Shown here: positions 38,316 to 49,333 of the stretch, one piece after another
Layout of the letters: each line of letters opens with the position of its first letter
How positions within the stretch are numbered: position 1 is the stretch's first letter
Source: Monilinia fructicola
Lineage: Eukaryota; Ascomycota; Leotiomycetes; Helotiales; Sclerotiniaceae
Direction: 5' to 3'
Assembly: GCA_008692225.1 (NCBI GenBank)
Contig: VICG01000010.1
Coordinates: 248,001 to 312,000, forward strand
DNA length: 64,000 nt
Notes under the pieces: generated by a model
Told to the model about the DNA's origin: nothing
Databases searched by the model: none
Seen by the model: only the letters and a program-made list of their open reading frames with translations
Position numbers and translations under genes: made by a program

Positions 38316-39938
38316 ATGGCTTCCCCAAATACATCAAGGACGCGTCGCGTCTTGGGGGATATTAACATCAATATTAGTACATCCGCTTTTGACATTGATC
38401 ATGCGCTCTCAATTGCCAAGATACCCAAAGTATCAGAGAGTGGAAGGCCGTTGAGGAATAGTCCTGACTTGTCAAAATGGGTGGGAAATTCGTCAAGCGA
38501 AGTCCAGCAGGAGAATCGTGAGAAGGACAAAAAATTACAAGTTGGAAGTATTGAAGGAGAAGTGGAGGAAGAAATATCATCCAAAGGATCTGAAAAAGAA
38601 TCTAAAGATGCCAGGATCTCTACCGCGGTCTGTTCGTCGAATGCTGGATCGGCTCAATTGGCTGGTCGAAAGAGGGGTTTTATCTGCAAGCGGTGACGTT
38701 CCTGAGTTTTCAGAAACTCATATTCGGCCTGGATCTGGCAAGAAGCAAAAGACGGAAATTCAGCAATCATCGGTCAATGCTCCATCAACAGACAACTTTC
38801 CACCATGCAATGATATGATTCAAGGTGAACAGGAATGGAGAGAGACTTGCTCGCGCGCACAAGAGCATGCTCCAGGATGTGACTATGCATCCATTGTATG
38901 TATTGATAGTTGGCATTCATGATTCCATTTGCTGACTTGTGTCTGTAGGCTCCTCTTGCAGCCCTTCAGCCTAAGGCTCAGATCATGCCCTCCACCGTCT
39001 CCCTAGTTTCCGCAACTTCACCTTCTTCCTCCGTAGAAAAGACAGAGGAAATTGCGACCGTCCCCAACAGCCCCCAAGCGAGCGAAACGGCCATGCCAGA
39101 AGATTCACGTCTTATTCCCACGACCGTCTCTACCACAAGAAGCTTCCGTACATCAAAATCTAAATCTCTCTCCCGAGAAGAAATCCGTCAAGTTCATCTT
39201 CCCCTGCCTTTCTGGACCAATCACATGCTAACCTCATATCTCTAGAAATCTCAAGCTCTACGTCTTCGTCTCTCTCTCGCTAATTACAAAGTCAAAACAA
39301 ATCAAATCGATCTTCCTCTCTCTCGTCTAGAAGTCCGCTCCACATCACCTACACCCCCACTAGCACGTCTTCGCACAAACCCTTCTTATGGCGCGAGCAT
39401 GGGGAGCAGGACACCACTTCCTGGCGCTCCCACCTCCAATGACAGAAGCGCAGTAATCCCAGCTATCAATCTACAACGTCCCAGTCCTTCAAGGGGACGT
39501 GTCCGTGTTTTCAACGGCGACAGAGAAAAAGGTAGGAATCAAGATGCAGACATCCCATCCAGTCCCCCATCATCAAGAAGCGACTCTCTATCCCGAAGAG
39601 ACTCTGCAATTTCTTGCACGTCTCTGGGTTCAAACTCGGGTCCGGCCGCGGGCCACGCGCATCCACTTAGCGCCCGCGATGATGAGACGCATCGAGATCT
39701 CGAAATCAATGTGGAAAGGGAGGTGGCGAGGAGAAAACAGGACATGATGCGGGGACGGGAAGCGGCAAATCTTGCCGCGAGGAAACCGATTTTGGAGAGG
39801 CAGAAATTGGGCATTCTTCATCCGCCGATGATGTTTGCGCAGCCGGATTCGGGGCCGGAGAGGAGTGACCGGGGGAGAAGTCCGGAGCTCTCGAGGAAGG
39901 CGGCGGATGGGTTGCTTCGGTTGAGTTTACTGAGGTAG
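38316..39938 (+). CDS. Whi5/Nrm1-like repressor of G1/S transcription
   Basis: Whi5/Nrm1 proteins bind SBF/MBF and repress G1/S genes. Proposed exons are 38316-38664, 38714-38895, 38949-39191 and 39246-39938, giving about 488 residues. Exon 4 begins with the diagnostic GTB motif, KSQALRLRLSLANYKVKTNQ, then IDLPLSRLEV (about residues 259-288). The N-terminus has a destruction-box-like RRVLGDI (R10, L13). SP/TP sites are frequent, fitting CDK control. The 38896-38948 intron is canonical. The first junction is uncertain: the GTCGAA donor is poor, and dropping one base of the GGGGTTTT run (38674-38681) would instead fuse the frames as KRGLSASGDVPEFSETH. The 39192 intron uses a GTTCAT donor with a CTAAC branch site. 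Confidence 0.8.
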
Positions 39939-41312
39939 ATTTTACAGGGGGAGCAAGGGGGATGAGAATGGGTATGGATATGGGCGTGGGTGTGGATGAG
40001 GTGATGGTCTATGAGGACAGGGTTTCTTTTCTTGATGCAAGAGTGGAGATACGCGGGTCTGGGGCTTGGGTGAGCATGCATGCAGGCACTTCCTCCAGTG
40101 CGCACTTTTTCTTTCCCAGATGTGAAAATGGGCATGGGCATGGGCATGGGATTAAAATAGAGATGAATAGATGCATGGATAAAATGGATGGATATGGATA
40201 TGGATATGGATATAGATATGGATATGGATTAGAGTAATAGCGTTCGATTAGATGATGGATAGAATGTATGGGATGATGGAGTGATGGAATGATGGAATAA
40301 AGTAAAATGCAATAAAATACCCAACACTCACACCGTACAGCAGAATGACCAGACCAGACTTTAACAGACGACCCGCGCGCGTTCCTACGTTCGGTAGGAA
40401 GGTAGGCAGGCAGTCACTGGTCAGCCAGCCAGTCATCTGATTTGCATTGTCGGTTAGAAAAGGGGTGTGGGGCGTGCGGCGTGCGGCGTGCGGTGGACGC
40501 ACGATTGGTCGATTGGTCGGTCGGTCGGTCGAATTTAATGAATGAATGGATGGATGGATGGATGGACGTGATTGGCTTTGCGATTGATATTGATATTCAA
40601 AAGAATTTCAAATGGTTTGTATACCCATATGGCAAAGTAGTATTTATTCGGTGAGATAAGGTGATGCGCAAGTTTTATGAGCATGCATTTGCAGCGTGTT
40701 GGTGGTGGTTCATTTGATTGATATATTGTAGTATGGAGTGGAGTGGAGTGGAGTGGAGTGGGGGATGTGATATATAATTTGTGTATGTATGTATGTATGT
40801 ATGTATGTATGTATGTATGTATGTATATATGGATAAAGATGGTGGGCATGCATGTATGGGTGGGTACGTGTAAGGGTGGATGTATATTGAGGTGAAAACT
40901 ATGAGTACGAGGATGAATTCATGGATGGATATGATTTGATTGTCTATTGTAAGAAGGGTAGGATCTTTCCACTACCCTTTTACTTCTCTTCTAGCTCTGC
41001 TAAGCTCCGATATGCTTCCAAAAACTTTTTTTCGCTCAACATGATAAATAATACAGTATGATGCAATACAATGAGTAAAACATATGAATGTAAAGTCCAA
41101 CCATCATCTAGAGATATATGCAGCGCTTGCTATCTCTACCGCTTTTGTTTTTGAACTTTTTAACCCTATTTCCCCATCATTTATCATAATTCTCTTTTAC
41201 ATCCCCTTGCTTCAAAAAGGTCGATTTCTCTTACGGGTGAACTTTAGTGCGCTGGAGTTTTCCTAGGTAGCGTTCGTGGTTCAAGGATTCACCGTTGCAT
41301 TGCCCAGAAGAA
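39939..41312. other. Convergent intergenic region with simple repeats
   Basis: Between the 3' ends of the Whi5-like and TFIIIA genes. GGATAT repeats (about 40187-40230), GGAGT repeats (about 40733-40760) and GTAT repeats (about 40781-40832) are visible. No gene is supported. Confidence 0.5.
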
Positions 41313-43207
41313 TCACAGCGCTGCCCCATCAATTAATCTCCTCATCTCCACTTGGTCCCTCTGCCACTCCTCAATCCCCTCCGGACACTGCTGTTCCTCT
41401 CCTCCAATCCAAAATTCCCCTCCTTCCAAAGCCTGTCGTTGAATTTCCCAATCAAGATCCATATCTGCTCCTACTGCCGCTTCCACATCTGGGTTATCCC
41501 ATCCACTCATTGAAGGAGCTACCGAGGGTACACCTGATCCTGGTGCTGGTGCTGATACATCTTGAGGGTTGAACTGCAAGGCTGGATCGATCATGTTCAT
41601 TCCAATATCCAGATGATTCATATCCACACCCGTACCATCATTCAGGAAATCTAAACTTGGTAATTCTCCGGAGTTCGTGGTCGTAAAATCGAAATCCCCC
41701 GTCATATTCATGTTCATACTCATGTTCAGGTTCATGTTCATATCCATATTCATGCCATCCTGACCATCCATAACATTGACATCTTGATGATTGATCCTCA
41801 TGTGGATATGAAAATCATATTCCCTCATAAACTTATGAGGACACCCTTGAACCACACAATCGATATTTCTTCTGGAATCAAAACCTGCTAATTCCTCGAT
41901 CTCAGTTTGCTCGGGATCCCTTCTTGAAGAACGTCTTGATTGTGAAGTATTCTTACGTCGACCTTTTGCATTTAAAAGACTGGGTAAGCCGAGATGAAGA
42001 GTTCGAACATGATCTTCTAGATTAACTTTCGAGACGAAATCCTTACCACATGCATCACTTCCATCCCAAGAGACAAGGTCAGCTGTTTGAGAGACATCGA
42101 ACGTTCCACAGATAAAACGTTGGCCATCATGTACGGTACGTATGTGAACTTGTAAATTTGCTCTCTTGGTGAAAGTTTTTGGGCAACCAGGATATTCACA
42201 TGGTATATTCTTACGTTCTTCCAGTGTACTCCCCGAGTGTTGAGTTTCGATGTGTTTTTGCAGTAGCTGTTGACTAGAACATTTTCGATCACAAAACATG
42301 CAATTGGCATGTTCTTTTTTGATGTGCGCTTGTAATTTCGCATTGGTTGTGAAAGCTAGAGGTACGGGTGAGCCGTCTTGGTGAAACTTTCCTGGCACGG
42401 TGCATTCTTCGCATAAAAATGTCGCCGCACCATGAGCTCTTTCCATATGCTTTTTAAGACCACCTGAAGCATCAAATCCTGCTTTGCAAAGTTCGTTTGT
42501 AATCGGATCAATATACGTGCATGGAAATGGGGCCAGGTCGAGATGATCAGAGCGAATATGTCGTTGAAGGGTTTGATGTTTTCGAAATGTCTGGTTGCAA
42601 GGAGGATAAGATGTGCATCTGAATCTCTCATGACCTTGGTGGGCGTCCTTGTGCCGTCTCAGCCGTGTAGCTGTTAAAAAACTCTTACTACATCCTTCCC
42701 AATCGCATGTATATTCTCGCTCATGAGTATGAGATCCCTTGATATGTTGCTTCAAATGTTTTTCCTCAATGTATGCCTTGTCACATCCCTCATAACTACA
42801 AATAAATGGCCGTTCATTCGCATGTGATCGTAGATGTGCTGCTAATCTTGCAGGTCGATTGAATGTTTTTGTACATCCTTCATAAGTACATTTTATCGTC
42901 TTATATTCCGATGGGAATTTTTTTCCAGGTGCGGGAGAAAATGGTGTCAACGGTGTATCTGCTGCTTCCATGGTATCATCTTCCGAGGGCTCATCTTGCT
43001 CTGGACGGTACTTGTATCCATCATCATTACCATCATCGAGTGCGTCTGCCACTACTGGATCGTCAATTCATTGAAAGCCCGAACTGAAGTCTAGACCAGG
43101 CACTATTTTCACTAACCTGGCAGAGAACTCGAGGCATCAATACATAATTTCTTCGTAGAGAGCTCCAATGAAGTATCCCCCTTTCTCTTTCTACTATTCG
43201 TAGCCAT
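41313..43207 (-). CDS. Transcription factor IIIA (5S rRNA gene-specific C2H2 zinc-finger protein)
   Basis: TFIIIA binds the internal control region of 5S rRNA genes and recruits TFIIIC and RNA polymerase III. Exon 1 is 43207-43117 (MATNSRKRKGDTSLELSTKK) and exon 2 is 43054-41313; the intron has a GTTAGT donor and CAG acceptor and keeps frame, giving about 610 residues. About ten C2H2 or variant fingers run from residue 85 to 460: CTYEGCTKTF..H..H, CSYEGCDKAY, CDWEGCSKSF, then CTSYPPCNQTF, CTYIDPITNELCKAGF, CEECTVPGKF, CMFCDRKC, CEYPGCPKTF, a long-spacer finger, and CVVQGCPHKF. The spacing resembles fungal TFIIIA. The C-terminus is methionine/asparagine-rich. A GTG at 43052 is not the start because the spliced ATG exon fits. 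Confidence 0.92.
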
Positions 43208-43512
43208 TGCCGACTCTGTAGGTTGCTGAGTTGAACTCGAAAATATTCAACCTAAATTTCCATCATCTTATCAGAAATGTTTCGAAATTATTGTGGCTAT
43301 CGCAGAGGTCTAAATCTTGGCACGCTAATGGCAGAGAAGCGCGCTAAACCCAAACCTTAATTAGTATGGGGCTCGAATCAGAATAATCACGGCGCAAAGA
43401 AATCGGCCGCGCCAAAATTATTTTCGAGATTCTTCATCGACAAAGTCTCCATCCAGACAACAAAGAGATCCCCCCAACAACACCTCCATCACTTTGATTA
43501 CCACACATCAAA
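43208..43512. promoter_or_regulatory. Shared divergent promoter region of TFIIIA and RPB6
   Basis: Only 305 bp separate the two start codons, so both promoters and leaders must lie here. There is no clear TATA box. A CATCAAAATG context precedes the RPB6 start. Both products serve transcription by RNA polymerases. Confidence 0.6.
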
Positions 43513-44151
43513 ATGTCTGACGACGAAGGAGATTATGATGGCGGGTGAGTTCCATTTGCCTTATCATGAAGAAATGAAGAAAAAACTGGCGATCCGCAAA
43601 CCCTTTCCCCCAATCCCGACTAACCACCACGCCCAGTTTCTCCCCAACCTACGACCCCGATGAGCCTGAAGAGCCCGACTATGATCCCGAAGGAAACGAA
43701 GACTTTAACAACGTCTCTACCGGCGAAGTAGACGACGTAGCCGTCTCGACCCAAAATCCCGATCAGCTACTCACCACGGGCGAACGCGGCGTTGTGGCAT
43801 CTGGTGATCTGCATGCTGCTGCACGAGCCAAGAGCAACATTGCACCTAAAGACAAGAAAATCCCCAAAGATCAAAGAACCACCACACCATACATGACCAA
43901 ATATGAGCGTGCTCGAATCTTGGGAACGAGAGCGTTGCAAATTAGTATGAATGCGCCAATTTTGGTTGATCAAGAGGGCGAGACGGATCCATTACAGATT
44001 GCGATTAAAGAGTTGAGGGATAAGAAGATTCCTTTGATTGTTAGACGTTACATGCCTGATGGATGGTAGGTTTATTTTATGAGTTGTTGTGGCTTTTACT
44101 GATATCTTTGGCAGGTATGAAGATTGGACTTGCGAGGAATTGCTGCAGTGA
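43513..44151 (+). CDS. RNA polymerases I, II and III shared subunit RPABC2 (Rpb6)
   Basis: Rpb6 is an essential subunit at the clamp base of all three nuclear RNA polymerases. Exons are 43513-43544, 43637-44065 and 44115-44151, joining in frame to 165 residues, close to the yeast length. The N-terminus is acidic ([19 protein letters not shown]), as in other fungi. The conserved core includes [33 protein letters not shown] and [20 protein letters not shown], ending DWTCEELLQ. Two short introns have GTGAGT and GTAGGT donors. Confidence 0.97.
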
Positions 44152-44854
44152 GAGGTGATGGTGATCATTTTCTTGCATTTTGTGGTAATACCTACCAAGA
44201 CTCATGGATGGGGCGATTGGAGTATGAAAGGCGTTCACTTATAAGTAATTTGAGAGGATTTACTTCGAGAAATACATAAAAATTTTGATCTCGTCAGTGT
44301 GTTTACTCCGATGCATCATCTGGGTTGTTTTATACGATTCTTTTGCGCGGCCCCCCTTTCGAAATTATGAGAAGCCAGCTTTACTTGACGTCGAAGTGTT
44401 GGGTTTCCTCTCTAGCTGGTCATTCAGCGCTTCATTCTAGCTTTCCAAGCTTCTACATTATGTTCGAGCAGTGCATACACTACTTTTCACTGCTTGGATA
44501 TCAAATGTATGTAAGAAGGGAAAGTGGGACCAAAACAAAATATAATGGAAGCTCCGGCTCAGCATGCAAGTTTATGGGGTCAGTGAAATTCCTTCAGACT
44601 TCTTCATTGTTCCCCCATTTTTTCTGCAATGGGTCTATGGACCTTGGAATGATTATCAAGGGAATCCATGGATAGGAGAGGCTACCTCAATTGTCTCGGA
44701 GTTATGTGACCTTCAGCCCTAAGCTTTTGTTACATAGGAAAGATAGTCGTATATTCTCTATAGCTTATGCCAATTTACATGATCATTCCTGCTTCTATAA
44801 CAATCAGTATCTTGCCCCTCGAGCAAAAGATAGAAAACAAAAGCCAAAAACATA
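44152..44854. other. Convergent 3' spacer between RPB6 and the formylglutathione hydrolase gene
   Basis: No gene seen. The + strand ORFs at 44325-44675 and 44691-44891 lack recognisable features, and the second overlaps the antisense last exon of the next gene. Confidence 0.5.
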
Positions 44855-46021
44855 CTATGCGAATAGGTATTTAGCGGCATGTTCGATATGATCTCTTCCA
44901 AATGTCGAGATGAAAAAGTAGGAGTGATCATATCCCTACGCAAAAATATTAGTCTCTCTCTCCCCTCTCCAAGGTTGGCCAACACATGGCATGGGATCGG
45001 GTCATAAACGTACCTCCTGATATCTCAACGTCAAGTTCTTATCATTCCCCGACTCCTTCGCTGCCGCTGCAAAATTCTCCGGCAACAATTGACCCTGCTT
45101 ATAGAAATTGTCTCCCGTTCCCTGTGCAATCCCATTCTCGTCAACAATTCATCCTATCCCCCTTTCTCATTGCCTCAATAGCAGATCAATAACTCACCAC
45201 ATCAATCAGAGCCGGGAAATCACCCTTGAATCCCTTAATCAACTCCGTAGCATCATGTCTTCCCCACTCCTCTTTCTTCTCCTCCCCGAAATACCCCTTA
45301 AAAGCTTTCTCTCCCCATGGACACTTGACCGGATTGGCAATCGGCGCAAAAGCACTAACACTCTTATACAACCCTGGATTCTTCAAAAATAAAGTAAGAG
45401 CGCCATGACCACCCATCGAATGACCCATGATGCTCTTCCTCGAGTCGTCGAGTTCTGGAAAAGAGGAAAAGAGGGAAGAGGGGAGCTCGGAGGTGATATA
45501 GCTGTACATTTTGTAGTTGGCAGAGTAGGGAGGAAGTGTAGCATCGACGTAGAAACCGGCACCGGTGCCGAAATCCCAAGAGTCATTTTCGCCGGTTATG
45601 TTGAGACCTCCTGTGGGTGACGGGCGGATTAGCTTGTGAATTTTTCCAGCGGTCGATAGATTCTATAACATTAAATCTTCCCTCCTCATCTGATCACTCT
45701 CAACCCCCTCCCTCCCAAAGGCCTTCCTCTATCTTTCTCCCCTTGCAGCAAGAAAAACTTACTCGGACTCGTATCCGGATAAACAACCGCAATTCCCCTC
45801 TCACTCGCCGCACTCTGAAAGAATCCCTTCTCTGCCCCATTGTCCCCTGTACACGTAAGACCCGCCAGATAAAAAATAACCGGGACCTTCTTTTCCACAG
45901 AAGCTTTGGGTGGTAGATAGAGATTCAATGCCATTTCACAGCCTACAGTGCTGGCATTATGGGTGAGCTTTAAGAGCTTGCCGCCAAAAGAGGCAATCGT
46001 TGCTGTAGTTTTGAAGGTCAT
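44855..46021 (-). CDS. S-formylglutathione hydrolase (esterase D family)
   Basis: This enzyme hydrolyses S-formylglutathione to formate and glutathione, the second step of formaldehyde detoxification in the cytosol. Exons are 46021-45763, 45610-45198, 45121-45014 and 44935-44855; all junctions are in frame and give 286 residues, the family length. Motifs include [33 protein letters not shown] (created by splicing), the nucleophile elbow GHSMGGHGA (Ser about 151), the acid region with GTGDNF and GQLLPENF, and the catalytic His segment [16 protein letters not shown], ending KYLFA. Terminal exons are only found by splice reasoning, so an ORF-only view misses them. Confidence 0.95.
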
Positions 46022-46656
46022 TTTGGTATTTTGATTGTCTTGTAGACAGGATTGGGTTGAGGAGTAGTTGAAGATAAAGAGAAAAATGTATGGTGATAGG
46101 AGTGATCGGAAGAAGGGAAGAGAGGATTGTTTATGACGTTCATAGCTTATCCGGCCCCTCATTCGAAGCTTGATGTTACCCCACCTTACTCGGGAATTAA
46201 TCGGAATCTTGGGTTTTGAGGTCCTGGGTCGAGCTTCCTTTCCCGGGTCGAAAGGTGTTGGGCTGGAATAGGAAGTTGGATCCAGTGGGGGGGTTGTTCC
46301 CATAGATCTAAAGAAAGATTGTATCGCATTGGCTCACTAGAGATCTAGGTTCACAGAAGACGTTAGCCAAGCCTAATGTCCACATGTAATATGTTTGACG
46401 TATCAGATTGATCAGTTGGTATTATTAATATCATTCATTTCCTCTGCAGGTCGGTTCTCCGTCTTCATGGGGTATCTATCTCTTGAAATTCCTTTTGTCC
46501 TTTCCTGGCTCTGTCATTTCTCTGCCCAGTAATGCATCCCAAACATTGCACCAAGCACCGCAAGTAAACCTCATCAAATATCGCGGTGATCATGATCTCA
46601 TAAAATCATAAGAAGAAGCCAACACCAATATGCAATCAAATCTTTCTCCTTCAATA
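46022..46656. other. Spacer between the hydrolase start and the Afi1-like gene end
   Basis: Contains the hydrolase promoter and leader. The long ORF read-through upstream of the hydrolase start (to 46303) lacks family homology beyond the ATG at 46021 and is not included. Confidence 0.4.
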
Positions 46657-49333
46657 TCAACTGACCCTTCTGGCCATAATCATCGCATCACTGTCAGCCG
46701 AAACATCTCTCTCCGCACCTCCCAACTTGGCTCTCATCTCCGCTTCAGCTTCTCTCTTAATTCGGATGAAAGCCAACTTCTCAAATCGACTCAAAGCTTT
46801 CCACCAATGTCGTCCAGCTTCATGCTCGCTGATTCTCTCCAGCAAATCAACAACACGGATTCGAATATCACGGTCTTTGTGAAAAAGTCCTAGAGCAATA
46901 TAGAAAAGACCTGCGTGTGACTCGGGTGCTACTGCTAGGAGTTGGCATATCTCATCATAAGAATGCGTATATTTCTCCATGGCAAAATATATATCACGGC
47001 TTGTACTGGTCGTGAGTTTTGTCATACGAAGACGATCGTGCAGATGATGGAGATCAAGGGCTTTGAGAGGTCGAAAGTTGTAAAGTTGCGCAAGATCCTA
47101 AGTATTGTAAGTTCTCAATGCAATCAAGACTTGAGCATAAGACATACCTGTTTAAAGCTATAATAGCTTCGAGTATTTCTCCAACCCTCGATTCGATTTA
47201 CATTACTGGCGAGCTCACGTAACTTTGCGTTTTCATCAGGCCAAACATATCCATGGCCGCTGACGTTCTCGTTGCCAGGCTCTGCTTTTTCTACCCCAAT
47301 GTACAAAGCACTCGCGCCATAAACAGTCTCTTCGAATTGAGCCGAAATTCTGGTGAACTTTACCACCCAATCTCGCCACTTAGCACGAATTACAGCTTCA
47401 CCATGTCGAGCTGCAATACTGCGAATCACATCGTTCATAAATGCAGCATCGCCCGTTGGATCACTGGCGGCTTGACTAGTTGATGTTGCAACATTTGTGG
47501 CACTTGCATAAGCGGGATTTTGTTGTTGAAAGTTCGCAAGTCCTTCTGTGAGTGGAGCTGGATCAATTCGACTACTGATCTTCATTCGGCCAGAGGGTAT
47601 ATCACATAGCACGTCCCACCATTCTGGATGGTTTTCGAAGGTTGGATTTGTTACGCCTGCTATGAACCCTGGCACTTTCAAAAGGTCATCTATCTTGCTC
47701 AGATCGGTATATGGGAATGCATGCCGAGTAAATCCACGTAGGATCCCTCCTGATGCCAACGCGCAGGCTGCAAGGACAGCTTCAGCGACTTCACCCGATG
47801 GGCGATTATGGCCAAGGAAGATAACACGCTTTTGGGTTAACATTGCATTTACCAATACAATGATAGGATGAGTATGAACCCCTCCTGTTGTGAGGTGAGG
47901 ATGTAGCGCAAATGGGACAGGAGATTTGACGTGAGGCTCGTTATACGTTTGTATCAGTTTTACGAGGGAGAAATCCCCAACAGTCTCGGGAGATACTGCA
48001 ACGGGAACTTTGATGGGTATCGGGATTCCATTATACATGACTTTGGTCTCAAATTCATGTGTGTCCCGAGGTACTGAATAGGTCGAGTGTGTGAGCTGTT
48101 GGACATGTGCTTTCGTACCATTTCGGACTAGACCTGGTCTCCTTTCTGGGCTTTTCGGACATGACTCTCATATCATCCAGGGCTTCACCTTTGTCCTCTG
48201 CCATACGCATTTGAATCATTTGCTCAAATTTTTCCACAAACAAATCTTTATTGTCGCTGGCTTGTAGAAGATGTCGTTCCAGTATGCTTAACTTGGGCAT
48301 TAATGATAGATCCATTGTATTCACTGCCTCATATAACTCGGCCAGCGTAGATGGTTGAGGCGTTTTAAAATACTCTTCCAAAGCTAAGAGTAGAAGTGGC
48401 TGCTAAGTATTAGTAATCAGTGGATTCCGCTCCATCGTTAAAATGACACACCTTATATATGTGAAGAAATGGATGTCGAGTACATATAGCCATAGCTTTC
48501 ACCACAGCTCCTCTCTTGGCAGTTTTATCTTGTTTGGTATTGACCAGATTCAATACATATATCAAAGGCGGACCTTCGCCACCTGCTGGTTCATCATCTT
48601 CCGATTCCTCCTCGTCACTATGGTTCATCTCTTCCAGAGGATCAACATTCCCACTTTCAAAGAGTGCCGCCTTGGCTTCTTTCTTCGCCTTTCGTAACCT
48701 CTTTCTTTCTGCTTTCTCCTCTGCGTCTTGTTCATCCTGACTCGTATCTTTATGTAAGAAGAAGATTGTCCAATCTTGGTTTCGAACATGGGCTTGATCT
48801 GGTAACATCAATTCTGCTAACATATGTTCATCTCCTGTTATCGCGACCGGGTATTGATGTTCCATAATTGGTCCCTTGTCAATATCAAATGATGCCACCA
48901 ATATATATTCGACATGGTTCTCGCTATCTCCTCGTGGATATTGTGACTTTAACTTTCTCGCAGGGTGCGCGCCTGGGTGGGATTTGTTTGGAGCAGATAA
49001 TGATGAGTGTTGTGATGATACACCACTCGTGGGAGTTTTTGAATTGGAGGTACTTGGATCAGACCTGCGATCTGTATCTATTGGTGGGGGGTTCGGACTT
49101 CGTGAAGGCCGACGTTGTGACATGACTGAGGGAGAACGTGAGGATGGAAATGAAGATAACGATGTTCTTCTTTGATTACTCCCGTTTGAACTCGTCGTTG
49201 AACTCCCTATTGTACCCCGCGTTGTGGGACGAAGTGGTTGCGACATGTTGGTAGAATTGACTTTGCGAATTGAAGGCGCATACGAAAGAGCCGATGCCAT
49301 ACTGGAGTCTCCAGGAGTCGTCCAAGATATCAT
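46657..49333 (-). CDS. Afi1-like protein (Arf3-docking/DENN-type, polarity-axis trafficking)
   Basis: Afi1 homologues carry an N-terminal Arf3-docking domain and an SPA/DENN-type region and act in polarised secretion. Exon 1 is 49333-48452: a Ser/Pro-rich leader, then [20 protein letters not shown] (about residue 140), the longin-like start. Exon 2 starts at 48402 or 48399 and runs to about 47148, with [47 protein letters not shown] and [20 protein letters not shown]. The last exon is 47097-46657 with a helical C-terminus. Within exon 2 the frame must shift by one base near 48151-48155: dropping one A of a four-A run yields [17 protein letters not shown] and continuous sequence. An intron there lacks a branch site, so an indel is preferred. 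The start codon could also be one of the next methionines. Confidence 0.85.

Noticed and set aside
43049..43052. GTG as the start of TFIIIA
   Set aside because: A spliced upstream exon with an ATG at 43207 and a lysine/arginine-rich N-terminus fits better.
45108..45916. Several + strand ORFs over the formylglutathione hydrolase gene
   Set aside because: They are antisense to a well-supported spliced gene.
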